From: Gammaproteobacteria bacterium
GTDB lineage: Bacteria; Pseudomonadota; Gammaproteobacteria; Legionellales; Legionellaceae
NCBI GenBank assembly: GCA_030428185.1
Contig: JAUICE010000008.1
Coordinates: forward strand, 1 to 49,206
DNA: 49,206 bases
Direction: 5' to 3'
In this document: one piece after another, positions 26,132 to 35,800 of the stretch
Layout: the number at the start of each line of letters is the position of its first letter
Numbering within the stretch: position 1 is the first letter of the stretch
Position numbers and translations under genes: made by a program
Notes under the pieces: generated by a model
Told to the model about the DNA's origin: nothing
Databases searched by the model: none
Seen by the model: only the letters and a program-made list of their open reading frames with translations

Positions 26132-27931
26132 ATGCCAAAAAAAGAGTTATGGGATTTAAATCCAGAAATCACTCCTTTTTTATCACAACTGCAAAATGGT
26201 GAAAAGCTTATAAAGAGTAGTCACTACAATAAGCACTTCTTTGGTCAATGTCCCTACAAAATCGATAGATCTTTTATCAAACTTAATGGACACGTTGTTG
26301 CTATTGAAGGTGATAAACGAAATCGTATCCTAGGCAAAGGCTCTTTTGGGTTAGTAAAAAGAGCTTACGATAATGACCATACCTACGCCTTAAAAATTAC
26401 AACCGATTCAGACATCACAACCGAAGAACATGAAATACTGGAGGACTTAGGCTTACTCGTAGGACATGCCACCAGAGAAAACTTTAACCCAAAGGCCTCT
26501 GCAGTTGAAAGAAAAAACTACGACAGAAATAAGAAAAAACATTATACATTAATGCCCTACTTAGGTACTTCCCTTGACAAATATCTTTTTTCACACACTG
26601 ATTTATCTGATGAAGATCGTTTGAAGCTTGCTATCGGCCTATGCCTTAAAGTAGCTAAATTACACAGTGGCAGTCTATCTAAGACTCAAACAAGTTATGC
26701 ACACTGCGATATTAAACCTGCAAATTTTAGCCTAGATGATCAAGGTAACCTATGGCTTTTAGACTTTGGCTGTGCCATCAAAAACGCAAAAAACAAAGTG
26801 CCTGACACTCGTGGAACACCTATTTATATGCCTCCTAAAACTCAACATATCCAAGGAGAAGCTCTAGATATTTTAGCCCTTAAACGTACACTTTTTCTGC
26901 CAAAAACTTTTGTAACATGCAATCCTGAGCGTAGAAACCACAAAGCAGTGGTTGCTAGAGCGCAAGTAAAACATTTCTCACCCTGGGTGCTCACAGATAA
27001 AATAATTAAAGAAAGAAAACTAACTTCATATCTTTCGACAGAATCAACAACAAAAAGTGGTATTGAACAATTTATTCCTGCAAAAAAACTTGCGGCTATT
27101 CTTATTCTCGCTCTTTGTCACTTGGAACGATACTACTCGCTCCTTGATACGGCCAGCAACTCACAAAGTATTATTGATAATGTCATCAACCTCTACTTCG
27201 AAAATAAATTAAAAACATTAAAGAAACTATTAAATACTAAACTGAAACAACACCAAGCTCCCTCATCAGTTCTCGATGGAAAAACATATCGTATTCTAGA
27301 TAGTCTTAACAGACCAAAGCTTCATAGGCCATCCATTGAACCCTATAATCCACTAATAGGATCTGTGGGAAGCAAAGATCAATTTCATGCCTTAAGGAAA
27401 AAAAGTACTACAACGCAAGCTCTCGGTCATCCACGATTTTTTCAACAAAATAAACCTATAGCGAAATGCTTAAACGCAGAGCAAATAATTTCATCAGTAC
27501 AACTACCAGATAAATTGAGACAGTTCATCTTAAAAAATGCACCATTAAAAAAACTTATAGAACTTACCAAAGGTAACTCCGATGCAGTTAAGCCTGTACA
27601 ACACTTTGTACAATTACTCATGCAAATAGAAAGCAGTGATAGACGGCTCTACGAGCGCATCAATCAAGAACTATCAAACTCTCTTAATAACAAAGCAAGT
27701 AAAATATCACCAGATAATATTCTCAAATTAAAAAACAACATAAATATTTTATTGTTTCGATACACCAGCGCCAAAGGTTATAGTCGAGCTGATTGGACTA
27801 AGTTCAGAACTCAACTAACTGATGCGCTGCAGAAAATGTGCAAAAAAATGATTGAGCAAGGCGACTTAGTAAAAGTGAATAAAAAAGAGACCCATAATCG
27901 TTCTTTTTTACCACCACTTGCCGGACTCTAA
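26132..27931 (+). CDS. Eukaryotic-like serine/threonine protein kinase
   Basis: The first ATG at 26132 gives a roughly 599-residue protein. A GTG at 26111 is also in frame. Numbering from the GTG, the kinase domain spans about 70-245. It has glycine loop GKGSFG (75-80), ATP-binding lysine in ALKI (K95), catalytic loop HCDIKPAN (198-205) with the Arg of HRD replaced by Cys, DFG (218-220), and a GTPIYMPP activation-segment end. All key catalytic residues are present, so it should be active and of the non-RD type. The remaining 350 residues are helical, basic and of no known family. Similar kinases in Legionella and relatives are translocated effectors. Translocation here is only inferred. No signal peptide is seen. 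Confidence 0.85.
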   Translation: MPKKELWDLNPEITPFLSQLQNGEKLIKSSHYNKHFFGQCPYKIDRSFIKLNGHVVAIEGDKRNRILGKGSFGLVKRAYDNDHTYALKITTDSDITTEEHEILEDLGLLVGHATRENFNPKASAVERKNYDRNKKKHYTLMPYLGTSLDKYLFSHTDLSDEDRLKLAIGLCLKVAKLHSGSLSKTQTSYAHCDIKPANFSLDDQGNLWLLDFGCAIKNAKNKVPDTRGTPIYMPPKTQHIQGEALDILALKRTLFLPKTFVTCNPERRNHKAVVARAQVKHFSPWVLTDKIIKERKLTSYLSTESTTKSGIEQFIPAKKLAAILILALCHLERYYSLLDTASNSQSIIDNVINLYFENKLKTLKKLLNTKLKQHQAPSSVLDGKTYRILDSLNRPKLHRPSIEPYNPLIGSVGSKDQFHALRKKSTTTQALGHPRFFQQNKPIAKCLNAEQIISSVQLPDKLRQFILKNAPLKKLIELTKGNSDAVKPVQHFVQLLMQIESSDRRLYERINQELSNSLNNKASKISPDNILKLKNNINILLFRYTSAKGYSRADWTKFRTQLTDALQKMCKKMIEQGDLVKVNKKETHNRSFLPPLAGL

Positions 27932-27935
27932 ATTA

Positions 27936-28439
27936 TCAGCTATTGATAATCGAAACCTGCCCTGTGCTTGGTAAGTATGAAAAGTATCGAAAAACACCTT
28001 CAGTCATAGGCCCCCTTATAACATAAACGCAATAAGCAAAGCCACCACCTACACCCAGAACATAATATCCTGCACTTGAGTCACCGCCAGCAGCATTCCA
28101 CTCCTTAAGCTCTGGCGTTGTTGATAAAATATGGCTAGCTAAATCGATACAAGCTAAATTTCCCCCACCAGAAACCGTAGGATACCCAGCTGAGTTCATA
28201 TCTATCACCGTACCATCTTTCAGTGTCAACTGGGTGGGTCTACCATTTGCCTCCCAAACTTGATGAACCATGTTAACTGCACTTTTAAACCCACCATAAA
28301 AGCCATTTACTGAAGCCTTATAAGCGTCATTTTTAATTCCAATAAATTTAGGGGCGACAACAACTCCCAGTATACCAAGTAATACAATGACCGAAATTAA
28401 TTCAACATATGTAAACCCAGCTTGTTTTTTTTGAAACAA
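27936..28439 (-). CDS. mshA: MSHA-type major pilin (MshA-like)
   Basis: The roughly 167-residue prepilin has a short leader and cleavage at G8/F9 before FTYVELISVIVLLGILGVVVAPKF. It keeps Glu5, and its mature N-terminus and the PKFIGIKNDAYKASVNGFYGGFKSAVNMV segment match MshA pilins. Two cysteines (in LACIDLAS and AYCVYVI) could form the C-terminal disulfide loop. The start is a TTG at 28439 with AAGGA six bases upstream, and an in-frame stop lies just before it. The gene stands alone, about 16 kb from the other pilin genes, instead of inside the msh locus. Confidence 0.85.
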   Translation of the reverse strand: MFQKKQAGFTYVELISVIVLLGILGVVVAPKFIGIKNDAYKASVNGFYGGFKSAVNMVHQVWEANGRPTQLTLKDGTVIDMNSAGYPTVSGGGNLACIDLASHILSTTPELKEWNAAGGDSSAGYYVLGVGGGFAYCVYVIRGPMTEGVFRYFSYLPSTGQVSIINS

Positions 28440-28499
28440 TCTTTATCCTTTGCTTCCCATATAAGTATATTTTTAATGACTTATCTAGTAGAGATCAAG

Positions 28500-28544
28500 A
28501 TACCCAATGGTAATCAATAAGATTTTTTTATTTTCATTGGGTAT
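28500..28544. repeat. Inverted repeat ATACCCAATG / CATTGGGTAT upstream of mshA-like gene
   Basis: Two perfect ten-base arms (28500-28509 and 28535-28544) are separated by 25 AT-rich bases. The repeat lies between the mshA-like gene and the small gene upstream. The same arm sequence recurs as CCATTGGGTATA at 11765-11776 and 38282-38293. It might be a paired protein-binding site for the mshA promoter or part of a weak terminator of the upstream gene. Confidence 0.5.
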
Positions 28545-28561
28545 GTGCAAGTTTTTTATAG

Positions 28562-28837
28562 TTATTTCTTTTTACTATGCTCTTCCTGACAGGTTTTTAT
28601 ATCAAAAAAACCATGCATATGACTTAGCCCTGCTTTAGAACCACGGTTACACCGTTTAGAAAATTTACTGACCAATAAACACAAACTGTGTTTCGAAATA
28701 TTATGAGCTCTTTGCTTTAATGCTTTGAGGCTAGGTAGTGCATAAAATGCTTGAACACATGGGATCTCTAACGCCCAGTGCTCATGTAAAGTTTTGGGTA
28801 CTTCACTACTGCATTGCTTACTCTGTTTCTTTATCAT
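28562..28837 (-). CDS. Small cysteine-containing protein, unknown function
   Basis: The 91-residue frame has a good ribosome binding site (GGAA, seven bases before the ATG). The product is basic, has five cysteines (9, 27, 53, 63 and 83) and ends in a Lys/Glu tail. No signal peptide, transmembrane segment or known domain is seen. It lies between the mshA-like gene (same strand) and the XRE/S24-like regulator (divergent). It may be an accessory protein controlled by that regulator. Being short and orphan, it is only moderately supported. Confidence 0.45.
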   Translation of the reverse strand: MIKKQSKQCSSEVPKTLHEHWALEIPCVQAFYALPSLKALKQRAHNISKHSLCLLVSKFSKRCNRGSKAGLSHMHGFFDIKTCQEEHSKKK

Positions 28838-29100
28838 CGTAATTCCTTTTACAAATGCTTTAACGGCTAGGACTACTTCTAATCTTGGCTATTGCCTCAC
28901 CAAAGCTCCATGACGGTGAACTGATTAGAATCTTTCTGAACGTTTATTATTTGCCTAAACTTAAAAACACGAATTGAAATATTCTCTTGCAATAAACCAC
29001 AACAACACGTATTGTTTATATGTTTCGCGCAATTAATTCAACGAATCGTTTTAATTGAAACACATAATGTTTTATTTAACAAGCAATTTGTTCGGAAGTT
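28838..29100. promoter_or_regulatory. Divergent regulatory region of the XRE/S24-like regulator
   Basis: This 263 bp region separates the small cysteine protein gene from the regulator gene. It contains half-sites GTTTC (29022-29026) and GAAAC (29057-29061) flanking AATTAA/TTAATT words, and a palindrome near the regulator start. No gene is seen. Operator function is inferred. Confidence 0.45.
29078..29092. promoter_or_regulatory. Palindromic putative operator AACAA-N5-TTGTT
   Basis: Perfect five-base arms AACAA and TTGTT are separated by GCAAT, immediately upstream of the GGAA ribosome binding site of the regulator gene. Binding here would block translation start or transcription, as expected for autoregulation of an XRE repressor. 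Confidence 0.45.
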
Positions 29101-29757
29101 ATGATAACTGATGTAAAAAAAGAAATTGGTAAACGGCTTGCAAAGGCTCGCAAAGAATGGCTTAAAATTACCATTAAAGAACTCGCTCAAAAAACCAAAA
29201 CACTATCTGCACAAAGAATTAGTAATTGGGAGCAAGGTACGAGAAGCCCCGGCCCAATGGAAGCAAAGCTATTAGGTGAACATTTAAATGTTTCACCTGC
29301 TTATTTGCTTTGCTTATCGGATAATCCGTTAAGAGCGCTTAATCACACTGAGCAAATAGAGACGTTTTCCATACCAATATTCACGCTATCTCACTATCTA
29401 CCAACACATCATGATAGACTTGACAGCAATGATGAGCTTGTGGTCTCAAAAAAACAAAATGCTAAAATTTCAGCTCACTGTGTAGCACTTATCATTGATG
29501 ATGACAGCATGGCTCCAATGTTGAAACCTAAAGATATTATTGTGATAGACAACAAACATCCTATCCATCCCGGCCATCACGTTGTTTGTTACCATCAAAA
29601 GAAAGAAAAGGTACTCTTAAGACAATATAGAGAAGACGAGCAAGCTATCTATAAACTATCGGCATATAATTCACTGTGGTCTGATTTAACGGTTATAAAC
29701 TCCGATACAGTTAAGGTTCTTGGTGTAGTTATAGAACATCGTAGTTATCTTTACTAA
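29101..29757 (+). CDS. XRE-family regulator with S24/LexA-like C-terminal domain
   Basis: The 218-residue protein has an XRE helix-turn-helix (about 8-72; ELAQKTKTLSAQRISNWEQGTRSP) and a C-terminal S24-like fold (about 88-215). The S24 nucleophile motif DDDSMAPML has Ser136. The place of the catalytic Lys (normally in VKRL) reads VLLRQY, with Arg174. No clear Ala-Gly cleavage site is evident between the domains. It may therefore be a repressor that dimerises but does not cleave itself. The ATG has GGAA upstream. The stop lies two bases from the convergent GGDEF-EAL gene stop. Confidence 0.82.
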   Translation: MITDVKKEIGKRLAKARKEWLKITIKELAQKTKTLSAQRISNWEQGTRSPGPMEAKLLGEHLNVSPAYLLCLSDNPLRALNHTEQIETFSIPIFTLSHYLPTHHDRLDSNDELVVSKKQNAKISAHCVALIIDDDSMAPMLKPKDIIVIDNKHPIHPGHHVVCYHQKKEKVLLRQYREDEQAIYKLSAYNSLWSDLTVINSDTVKVLGVVIEHRSYLY

Positions 29758-29759
29758 GC

Positions 29760-31499
29760 TCATTGTTTTAACAACAATGCTTCAATTTCTTCAGCACTCA
29801 CAGGCTTTGAGTAATAATATCCTTGCGCAAATTGACAACCATTTTTTAAAAGAAAGTCAGCTTGCCCTTTAGTTTCCACACCTTCAGCTATAACTTCTAG
29901 TTGCAACGCTTGGGCCATCACAATAATCGCTCTTACGATTGCTGCATCATTGTTATCAGTTAAAAGATCTCGGACAAATGATTGATCAATTTTCAACACA
30001 CTGATGGGTAGACTCTTTAATCTTGATAATGAGGAGTAACCTGTTCCGAAATCATCAATAGCAATTTTTAATCCTTTAGCTTGAATACTCCTCAACACAT
30101 TCTCTAAATTTGCTTCCTCACCTTTAAAAAATGATTCTGTTAACTCAAACTCAATTTGCTTTTTATCCACTGCATAATTACGTAGCTGCTTCTCTAAATT
30201 TTTAGCAAAATTCTGGCTCATTACTTGAGATGGAGACAAATTAACTGACATATAGAATCCTGAATTGGTATATTTTTTCTGCCAAGTCTCAAGTTGTTTA
30301 AATGCTAGTCCCATTAAATAATCACCAATGGCCGGTATTTGTCCACTCTCTTCGGCAACATGAATAAACTCATCTGTAGGCACCAAACCTAATGAAGGGC
30401 TACGCCATCTCGCCAAGGCTTCAAAGCCAACAACCTTTTTTGTCTTAATATTAACTCGAGGCTGATACAACAGATATAGCTCATTGTTCTCAACAGCTTT
30501 ATGTAAGGCCGTCTCAATCTGATTACGTCTATTATTTTCTTCATTTAACGTATTTGAATAGAACTCGAATGCATTCCGCCCACTTTCTTTTGCCCTATAT
30601 AATGCAATATCAGCAGATTTAAAAAGCCCGCTCGCTGTTTTATTAGCGACAGGAAAAACAGCGATGCCGATACATGTTGATATAGATAAATCATGTTTGC
30701 CTATTTTTATAGGTGCTTTCATTCGGGACAGTACTTTTTTAGCTATAAGGGCTGCTTCATGAGGTGAGTTAATTTGTGTCAGTAATATCGTGAACTCATC
30801 ACCCCCAAGTCTAGATAGATGATCTGAGGCGCGGACACAACTTTTTAATCTTGCGGCCACTTCTATAAGCAACTTATCTCCAACATCATGGCCTAATGTG
30901 TCGTTAACCATCTTAAAGTTATCTAAGTCTAACAGCAACAAAGCAAACTTTCTTTCATATCGTAGGCAGTCAATAATTGTTTGCTCAAAAACTGTATTAA
31001 AATGATTGCGATTGGCTAAACCAGTAAGTGCATCATTGTTAGCCAACTCGTTTAAAGTATCTACAGCTTTATGAAGATGTTGCTGCTGCAAAAATAATTT
31101 AATAAAAATTTTTGTCTTTGCTACCAATAAATATGGAGCAACTGGTTTTGAAAGATAATCTATAGCTCCTGTACTATAACCCTGCTCAACGAACTTTTTA
31201 TCATTAAATATAGCTGTAACAAATACTATTGGAATGGACGAAGTCTGCGCATTTGAGGCCATACAACGTGCGACCTCATAACCATCCATATCTGGCATTT
31301 GAATATCTAAATAGACAACTGCTAAAGGATTACGAAGCACCATTTTCAATGCCTCTTCTCCTGATGTAGCCTCCAAAATATTAATTGGAAGTTCAGCAAG
31401 TGCAGACTTCATTGCGATAATGTTTTTTGGATTATCATCAACAATCAATATGTTAGCCTTCTCATCACTGGCTGAACTTATCTCATCTTCACCGCTCAT
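29760..31499 (-). CDS. Response regulator with GGDEF and EAL domains (c-di-GMP turnover)
   Basis: The 579-residue protein has three domains. A receiver domain (about 16-135) has phosphoacceptor D65. A GGDEF domain (about 150-310) has GGDEF at 232-236 and the inhibitory I-site RASD at 223-226, exactly five residues before it. An EAL domain (about 325-575) has E360-A-L, NLSPSQ, ELTES, IDDFGTGYSS (D482/D483), KIDQSFV and EGVET. Both cyclase and phosphodiesterase motifs are intact, so it may both make and break c-di-GMP, switched by phosphorylation. It is the last gene of the kinase-cheR-cheB operon, one base after cheB, so the hybrid kinase is its likely phosphodonor. Confidence 0.95.
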   Translation of the reverse strand: MSGEDEISSASDEKANILIVDDNPKNIIAMKSALAELPINILEATSGEEALKMVLRNPLAVVYLDIQMPDMDGYEVARCMASNAQTSSIPIVFVTAIFNDKKFVEQGYSTGAIDYLSKPVAPYLLVAKTKIFIKLFLQQQHLHKAVDTLNELANNDALTGLANRNHFNTVFEQTIIDCLRYERKFALLLLDLDNFKMVNDTLGHDVGDKLLIEVAARLKSCVRASDHLSRLGGDEFTILLTQINSPHEAALIAKKVLSRMKAPIKIGKHDLSISTCIGIAVFPVANKTASGLFKSADIALYRAKESGRNAFEFYSNTLNEENNRRNQIETALHKAVENNELYLLYQPRVNIKTKKVVGFEALARWRSPSLGLVPTDEFIHVAEESGQIPAIGDYLMGLAFKQLETWQKKYTNSGFYMSVNLSPSQVMSQNFAKNLEKQLRNYAVDKKQIEFELTESFFKGEEANLENVLRSIQAKGLKIAIDDFGTGYSSLSRLKSLPISVLKIDQSFVRDLLTDNNDAAIVRAIIVMAQALQLEVIAEGVETKGQADFLLKNGCQFAQGYYYSKPVSAEEIEALLLKQ

Positions 31500-31500
31500 C

Positions 31501-32088
31501 TTACAAGTTGTCTTCCTTTTTTATAATACTTATAATTCTATCGGCAATATTTTCTAAATCCTCAATATAATCAACCCCATTAAGATCAATTGCAGCCTTG
31601 GGCATTACAGGTGCCTCAGCTGTATTAGGGTCTTCAGCAATCGTTACTCCACCAAAATCATGTATTTTTTTTAACCCCTTCGCTCCATCTTCGTTAGCAC
31701 CGGTAAGCAATATAGCCACTGATGCATGATCAAAAGCCATCGCCATACTTTCAAAAAAAACATCAATAGATGGTCTAGAATAAGACACTTTATTATCACA
31801 GGATAAGCTAAATACCTTCTGCTCATCTATCAGCAAATGATACTCTGGTGGTGCGAAGTAAATATGATTGTCTTCAATTTGTTCACGCTCTTTCGCTTCT
31901 AACACCTTTTTTTTGCAAAGCGTTCTAAATAGCTTGATTAATCCTTTATCATTTAACACGTTAATATGTAAAACAACGACAATCGGTGTGGAAGTCCGCT
32001 CAGATAATTCAGGTAATAATTTTTTTAAGGCATTGATACCTCCAAAAGAAGCACCAATAGCAATCACTTTATATTGCGAGCGTTCCAT
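31501..32088 (-). CDS. Stand-alone CheB-type methylesterase
   Basis: The 195-residue protein consists of the CheB catalytic domain only, without a receiver. The catalytic triad is visible as S14 (IGASFGG), H41 (VVLHIN) and D134 (LTGANEDG). CheB enzymes remove methyl or amide groups from glutamyl side chains of receptors. In this operon its substrate is probably the histidine kinase or another non-chemotaxis protein, since no CheA, CheW or MCP is seen. The start overlaps the cheR stop by one base. Confidence 0.92.
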   Translation of the reverse strand: MERSQYKVIAIGASFGGINALKKLLPELSERTSTPIVVVLHINVLNDKGLIKLFRTLCKKKVLEAKEREQIEDNHIYFAPPEYHLLIDEQKVFSLSCDNKVSYSRPSIDVFFESMAMAFDHASVAILLTGANEDGAKGLKKIHDFGGVTIAEDPNTAEAPVMPKAAIDLNGVDYIEDLENIADRIISIIKKEDNL

Positions 32089-32894
32089 TATGGCACCTTC
32101 TGATATATAGATTGTGCCTTATTAATACAGCGAAATTTTTCTGTATCGAGGCTTTCTTTATTCCCAAGACATAGAAAACCATAAGGGGATAAACTCTCAT
32201 AAAATAAATCTAGTGCTCTATTTCGTAGTTTATTATCAAAATAAATAAGCACATTTCGGCACACAATAACCTCAACCTCACTAAACACATTATCCGTTAC
32301 TAAATTATGTACTGAAAACGCCACTCTTTCTTGAAGGAACCGTCTTACCTTTAACGCATCATATTTTTCACTAAAATATTGTTTGAAATCTCCATTTGGA
32401 TTGACTGAATGATAATTCTCCTCATAAAGTAAGTATCGATCTTTAGGATAAATTCCCCGTTTTGCTGAGTTGATTGCGTATGGATTAAAGTCTGTTGCAT
32501 ATAGCTGTGTTCGTTTCAGATGGCTATTTTCATGTAATAAAATTGCCATCGAATACACTTCTTCTCCAGTTGCACAACCCGCGTGCCATATTTTTGAGAA
32601 TGGATAAGTTTTAATTTTTGGAATGACTATTTTTGCAAATGTTTTATAAAACTCAGGGTTTCTAAACATTTCTGTGACTGTGATAGAAAGATCTGATAAA
32701 AGTTCATCAAAAGCATGACTTTCATTAATTAAACCAGGAATCATTTCTGCAAGAGACGATAATTTTTTTTTTTGCATATGATAGGTTAATCGTCTAATAA
32801 ATGAAGCTTGGCTATAATTACTAAAGTCGTACCCATATATTTCTTGCATTATTTTAGTAATAAACTTAATTGCAATCTTATCTCTAGGATTCAT
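32088..32894 (-). CDS. CheR-type protein-glutamate methyltransferase
   Basis: The roughly 268-residue CheR has the N-terminal helical domain ([19 protein letters not shown]), [10 protein letters not shown], the SAM-binding motif [15 protein letters not shown] and the late motif [13 protein letters not shown]. Two ATGs are possible, at 32909 and 32894. The latter is preferred because it overlaps the kinase stop by only 11 bases and has purines upstream. Together with the stand-alone CheB this forms a methylation/demethylation pair. It sits directly downstream of the hybrid kinase. Confidence 0.92.
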   Translation of the reverse strand: MNPRDKIAIKFITKIMQEIYGYDFSNYSQASFIRRLTYHMQKKKLSSLAEMIPGLINESHAFDELLSDLSITVTEMFRNPEFYKTFAKIVIPKIKTYPFSKIWHAGCATGEEVYSMAILLHENSHLKRTQLYATDFNPYAINSAKRGIYPKDRYLLYEENYHSVNPNGDFKQYFSEKYDALKVRRFLQERVAFSVHNLVTDNVFSEVEVIVCRNVLIYFDNKLRNRALDLFYESLSPYGFLCLGNKESLDTEKFRCINKAQSIYQKVP

Positions 32895-35800
32895 TACCTG
32901 TCCCACCATTTATCCATACACCAATAAGTTCTAGTAGTGACTGTATTTTTATCGGCTTACTCATATAATCGCTTGCTCCCACATCTAAGCAAGCCTCCCT
33001 ATCTTCCTTTGTTGCCTTGGCAGTTAATATTATAATAGGGATATCTTTTCCTCTGGGCAGCTTCCTTATGTGTTTAGTTGCTTCAAATCCATCCATGATA
33101 GGCATCATGACATCCATAAGAATAATATTAATATTCTCATTTTTCTCAAACATTTCTAAAGCAAGCTTACCATTATCTGCTATTAATACTTGAAGCCCTG
33201 CATTTTCTAGCACTTTAGATAAAGCAAACGTATTTCTTAAATCATCATCTACTAGTAGCAATGTTTTTCCTTCAAAACATTGATCTTTGCACACCATATG
33301 TTCAACGCTTTGTTTCTTTGATTTATCTTCAATATGATTTAAAAACAGTGAAACTTCATCACGTAACCTTTCTGTCGCCTCAACGCCTTTAATAATCACT
33401 TTTTCACTATATTTACTGGCCGTTTTATACTCTTCCTCTGTTAGCTCTCTCGCCGTATAAAGAATAATTGGAGCTTTTATTCCATGGTTATCAACTAAGT
33501 TTTGTATTAAAGCCAAACCTGACTCATCAGGTAAGCCTAAATCAACGATAATACAGTCATACTCATTCTTAATCGCCAGTGATTTTCCACTACTGACTGT
33601 TTCAGCAAAGTCAATTTGAACTGCTTTATTCCCCTCACATAAAAGTTCTTGCAAACCCTTCTGAACAACTCTGTCATCTTCAATGATGAGTAATTTTGAT
33701 TTTTTCCCCTCACTCATCAGCTCTAAAAGTCTAGAGAAATCATCCAAATTAACTGGTTTTTGTAAAAAGCTAACAGCGCCTTTTTCTAAATATATATCGG
33801 CTTTATCTCTAGCTGATACGATATGAACAGGAATATTTTTAGTATTTGGTGATGACTTTATTTTCGATAGTAGCTCTTCCCCTGACATATCTGGAAGGCC
33901 TAAATCAAGAATAATGCCCACAGGTTGATAGTATTCTGCTAGTGCTTTTCCATCTTTTGCCGTATGGGCAAATATAGCTTGGAACCCATCTTTTTTTATC
34001 GTACTGTATATACTTTTACAAAAGTTAACATCATCATCAATTACCAACAATAAGTCTTTATTCTTGTCAAGATGATTTCGATCATCATCAATTTCAGATG
34101 AAGCAAGTTCAGAAGGAGCTGCTGCTTGTTCAGTTTGCTTTTTGCTTGGCTCTTTTACTCTAGAATCTTCACGAAGCTCTTCTGATTCAATTACAGGCAA
34201 TTTAAGAATAAAGCGACTGCCTTTACCCTCTTCACTCTCAACATATAACACTCCATTCATCATACCTGCTAGCTTTCTTGATATAGATAATCCTAAGCCT
34301 GTACCTCCATATCTTCTGGTCGTCGAACCATCTGCTTGCTGAAACTCAGAAAATATAAGCTCATGCTTGTCTTTAGAAATACCAATCCCTGTATCTGTAA
34401 CAGCAAATATCATCTCTGTTGATGTGATATTCACCGACAATGTCACATTTCCTTTTTCTGTAAACTTTATTGCATTTGACAGTAAGTTTTTTAAAACTTG
34501 CTGTAATCTTAAGTTATCTGTCGATATCGTTTGATGCCTAATTTCCTCACTACAATCAATAATAAGCTTAATCTTTGCTTTTTTCGCGAGGGGACGAAAT
34601 TGCTTTTCCAAAACGCCAAGAATATCTGAAAGCTCCATATGCTCGTAAACAATATTTAACTTACCTGCCTCAATTTTTGAGATATCTAATATATCATTAA
34701 TGAGTGTGAGCAAGTCACAACCAGAGTCATAAATCACCTCAGCCTCTTCTTGCTGCTCCTTGGTTAAATTACCTCTTCGGTTCTCCATAAAACCTTGTGC
34801 TAATATCAATAGACTGTTTAATGGTGTACGAAACTCATGAGACATGTTTGCCAGAAACTCAGATTTATACTGACTGACTTTCTCTATCTCTTCATTTTTT
34901 TTATTTAACGCTTTTTTCTGCTCTTCAACAATTGCCAACTGTCCATTTAACGCTTCATTTGCTGAGCGTAACTCTTCCTCTGCCTGTTTAATGGTATTGG
35001 TTTGTGTTTCTAATTCTTCATTACTTGTTCTAAGTTCTTCTTCTTGCTGCTGCAAATAATGACGCTGCTCTTCAGACTGTTGATATAAACATTGGATTCT
35101 ATCATGAGCTAAAATTTCGCTAAGCACGATTGAAACATTTTGCGTTAACTGCCAAATAACATCTTGCTCGTTTGTATCTAGAGGCTTCAATCGAGCAACT
35201 TCAATAGCACCTAATATGATCTCGTTGTACAATAGTGGCGCTATAAAAATTTCACTTGGTACAATTTGTCCTAGCCCAGAGTTTATTGTGAAATAGTCTT
35301 TGGGTATTTCTTTTATTAGTAGCGCAGACTTCTTATGGATTGCTTCACCAACCAACCCTGAACTAAGTTTAATAGAAGTATCACGTTTTCGCCGCTCTTT
35401 ATATCCGTATCCTGCTTTTAAACATAGCTCTTCTTTTTCATTATCTGCCACATAAAACATAGATAGCTGTATATCAAACTCATTTGCAAAAAAGCTTAAA
35501 ACAGTCTCTGCAAGTTTCTTAATTTCATTTACTGAGCGAAGTAAGTTATCAAGTTTAGAAATAGTTGCCTTTAATTTGTTTTCTGCTGAAACTTTTTGAT
35601 ACAATTCTTCTCTTTCTATTTCTCGCTTTTTTTGCTCCGTTAAGTCCATCATTATTCCTGTAAATAATAACTCATTACCTACTTTTAGTTCGCTTACAGA
35701 TAACGATATAGGGAAAATTTCACCGTTTTTTCTAACTGCAGTTACCTCTCTAACCTGACCGATTACTTTCTTTGTTTTTGTTTTCAAATAATTTTTAATA

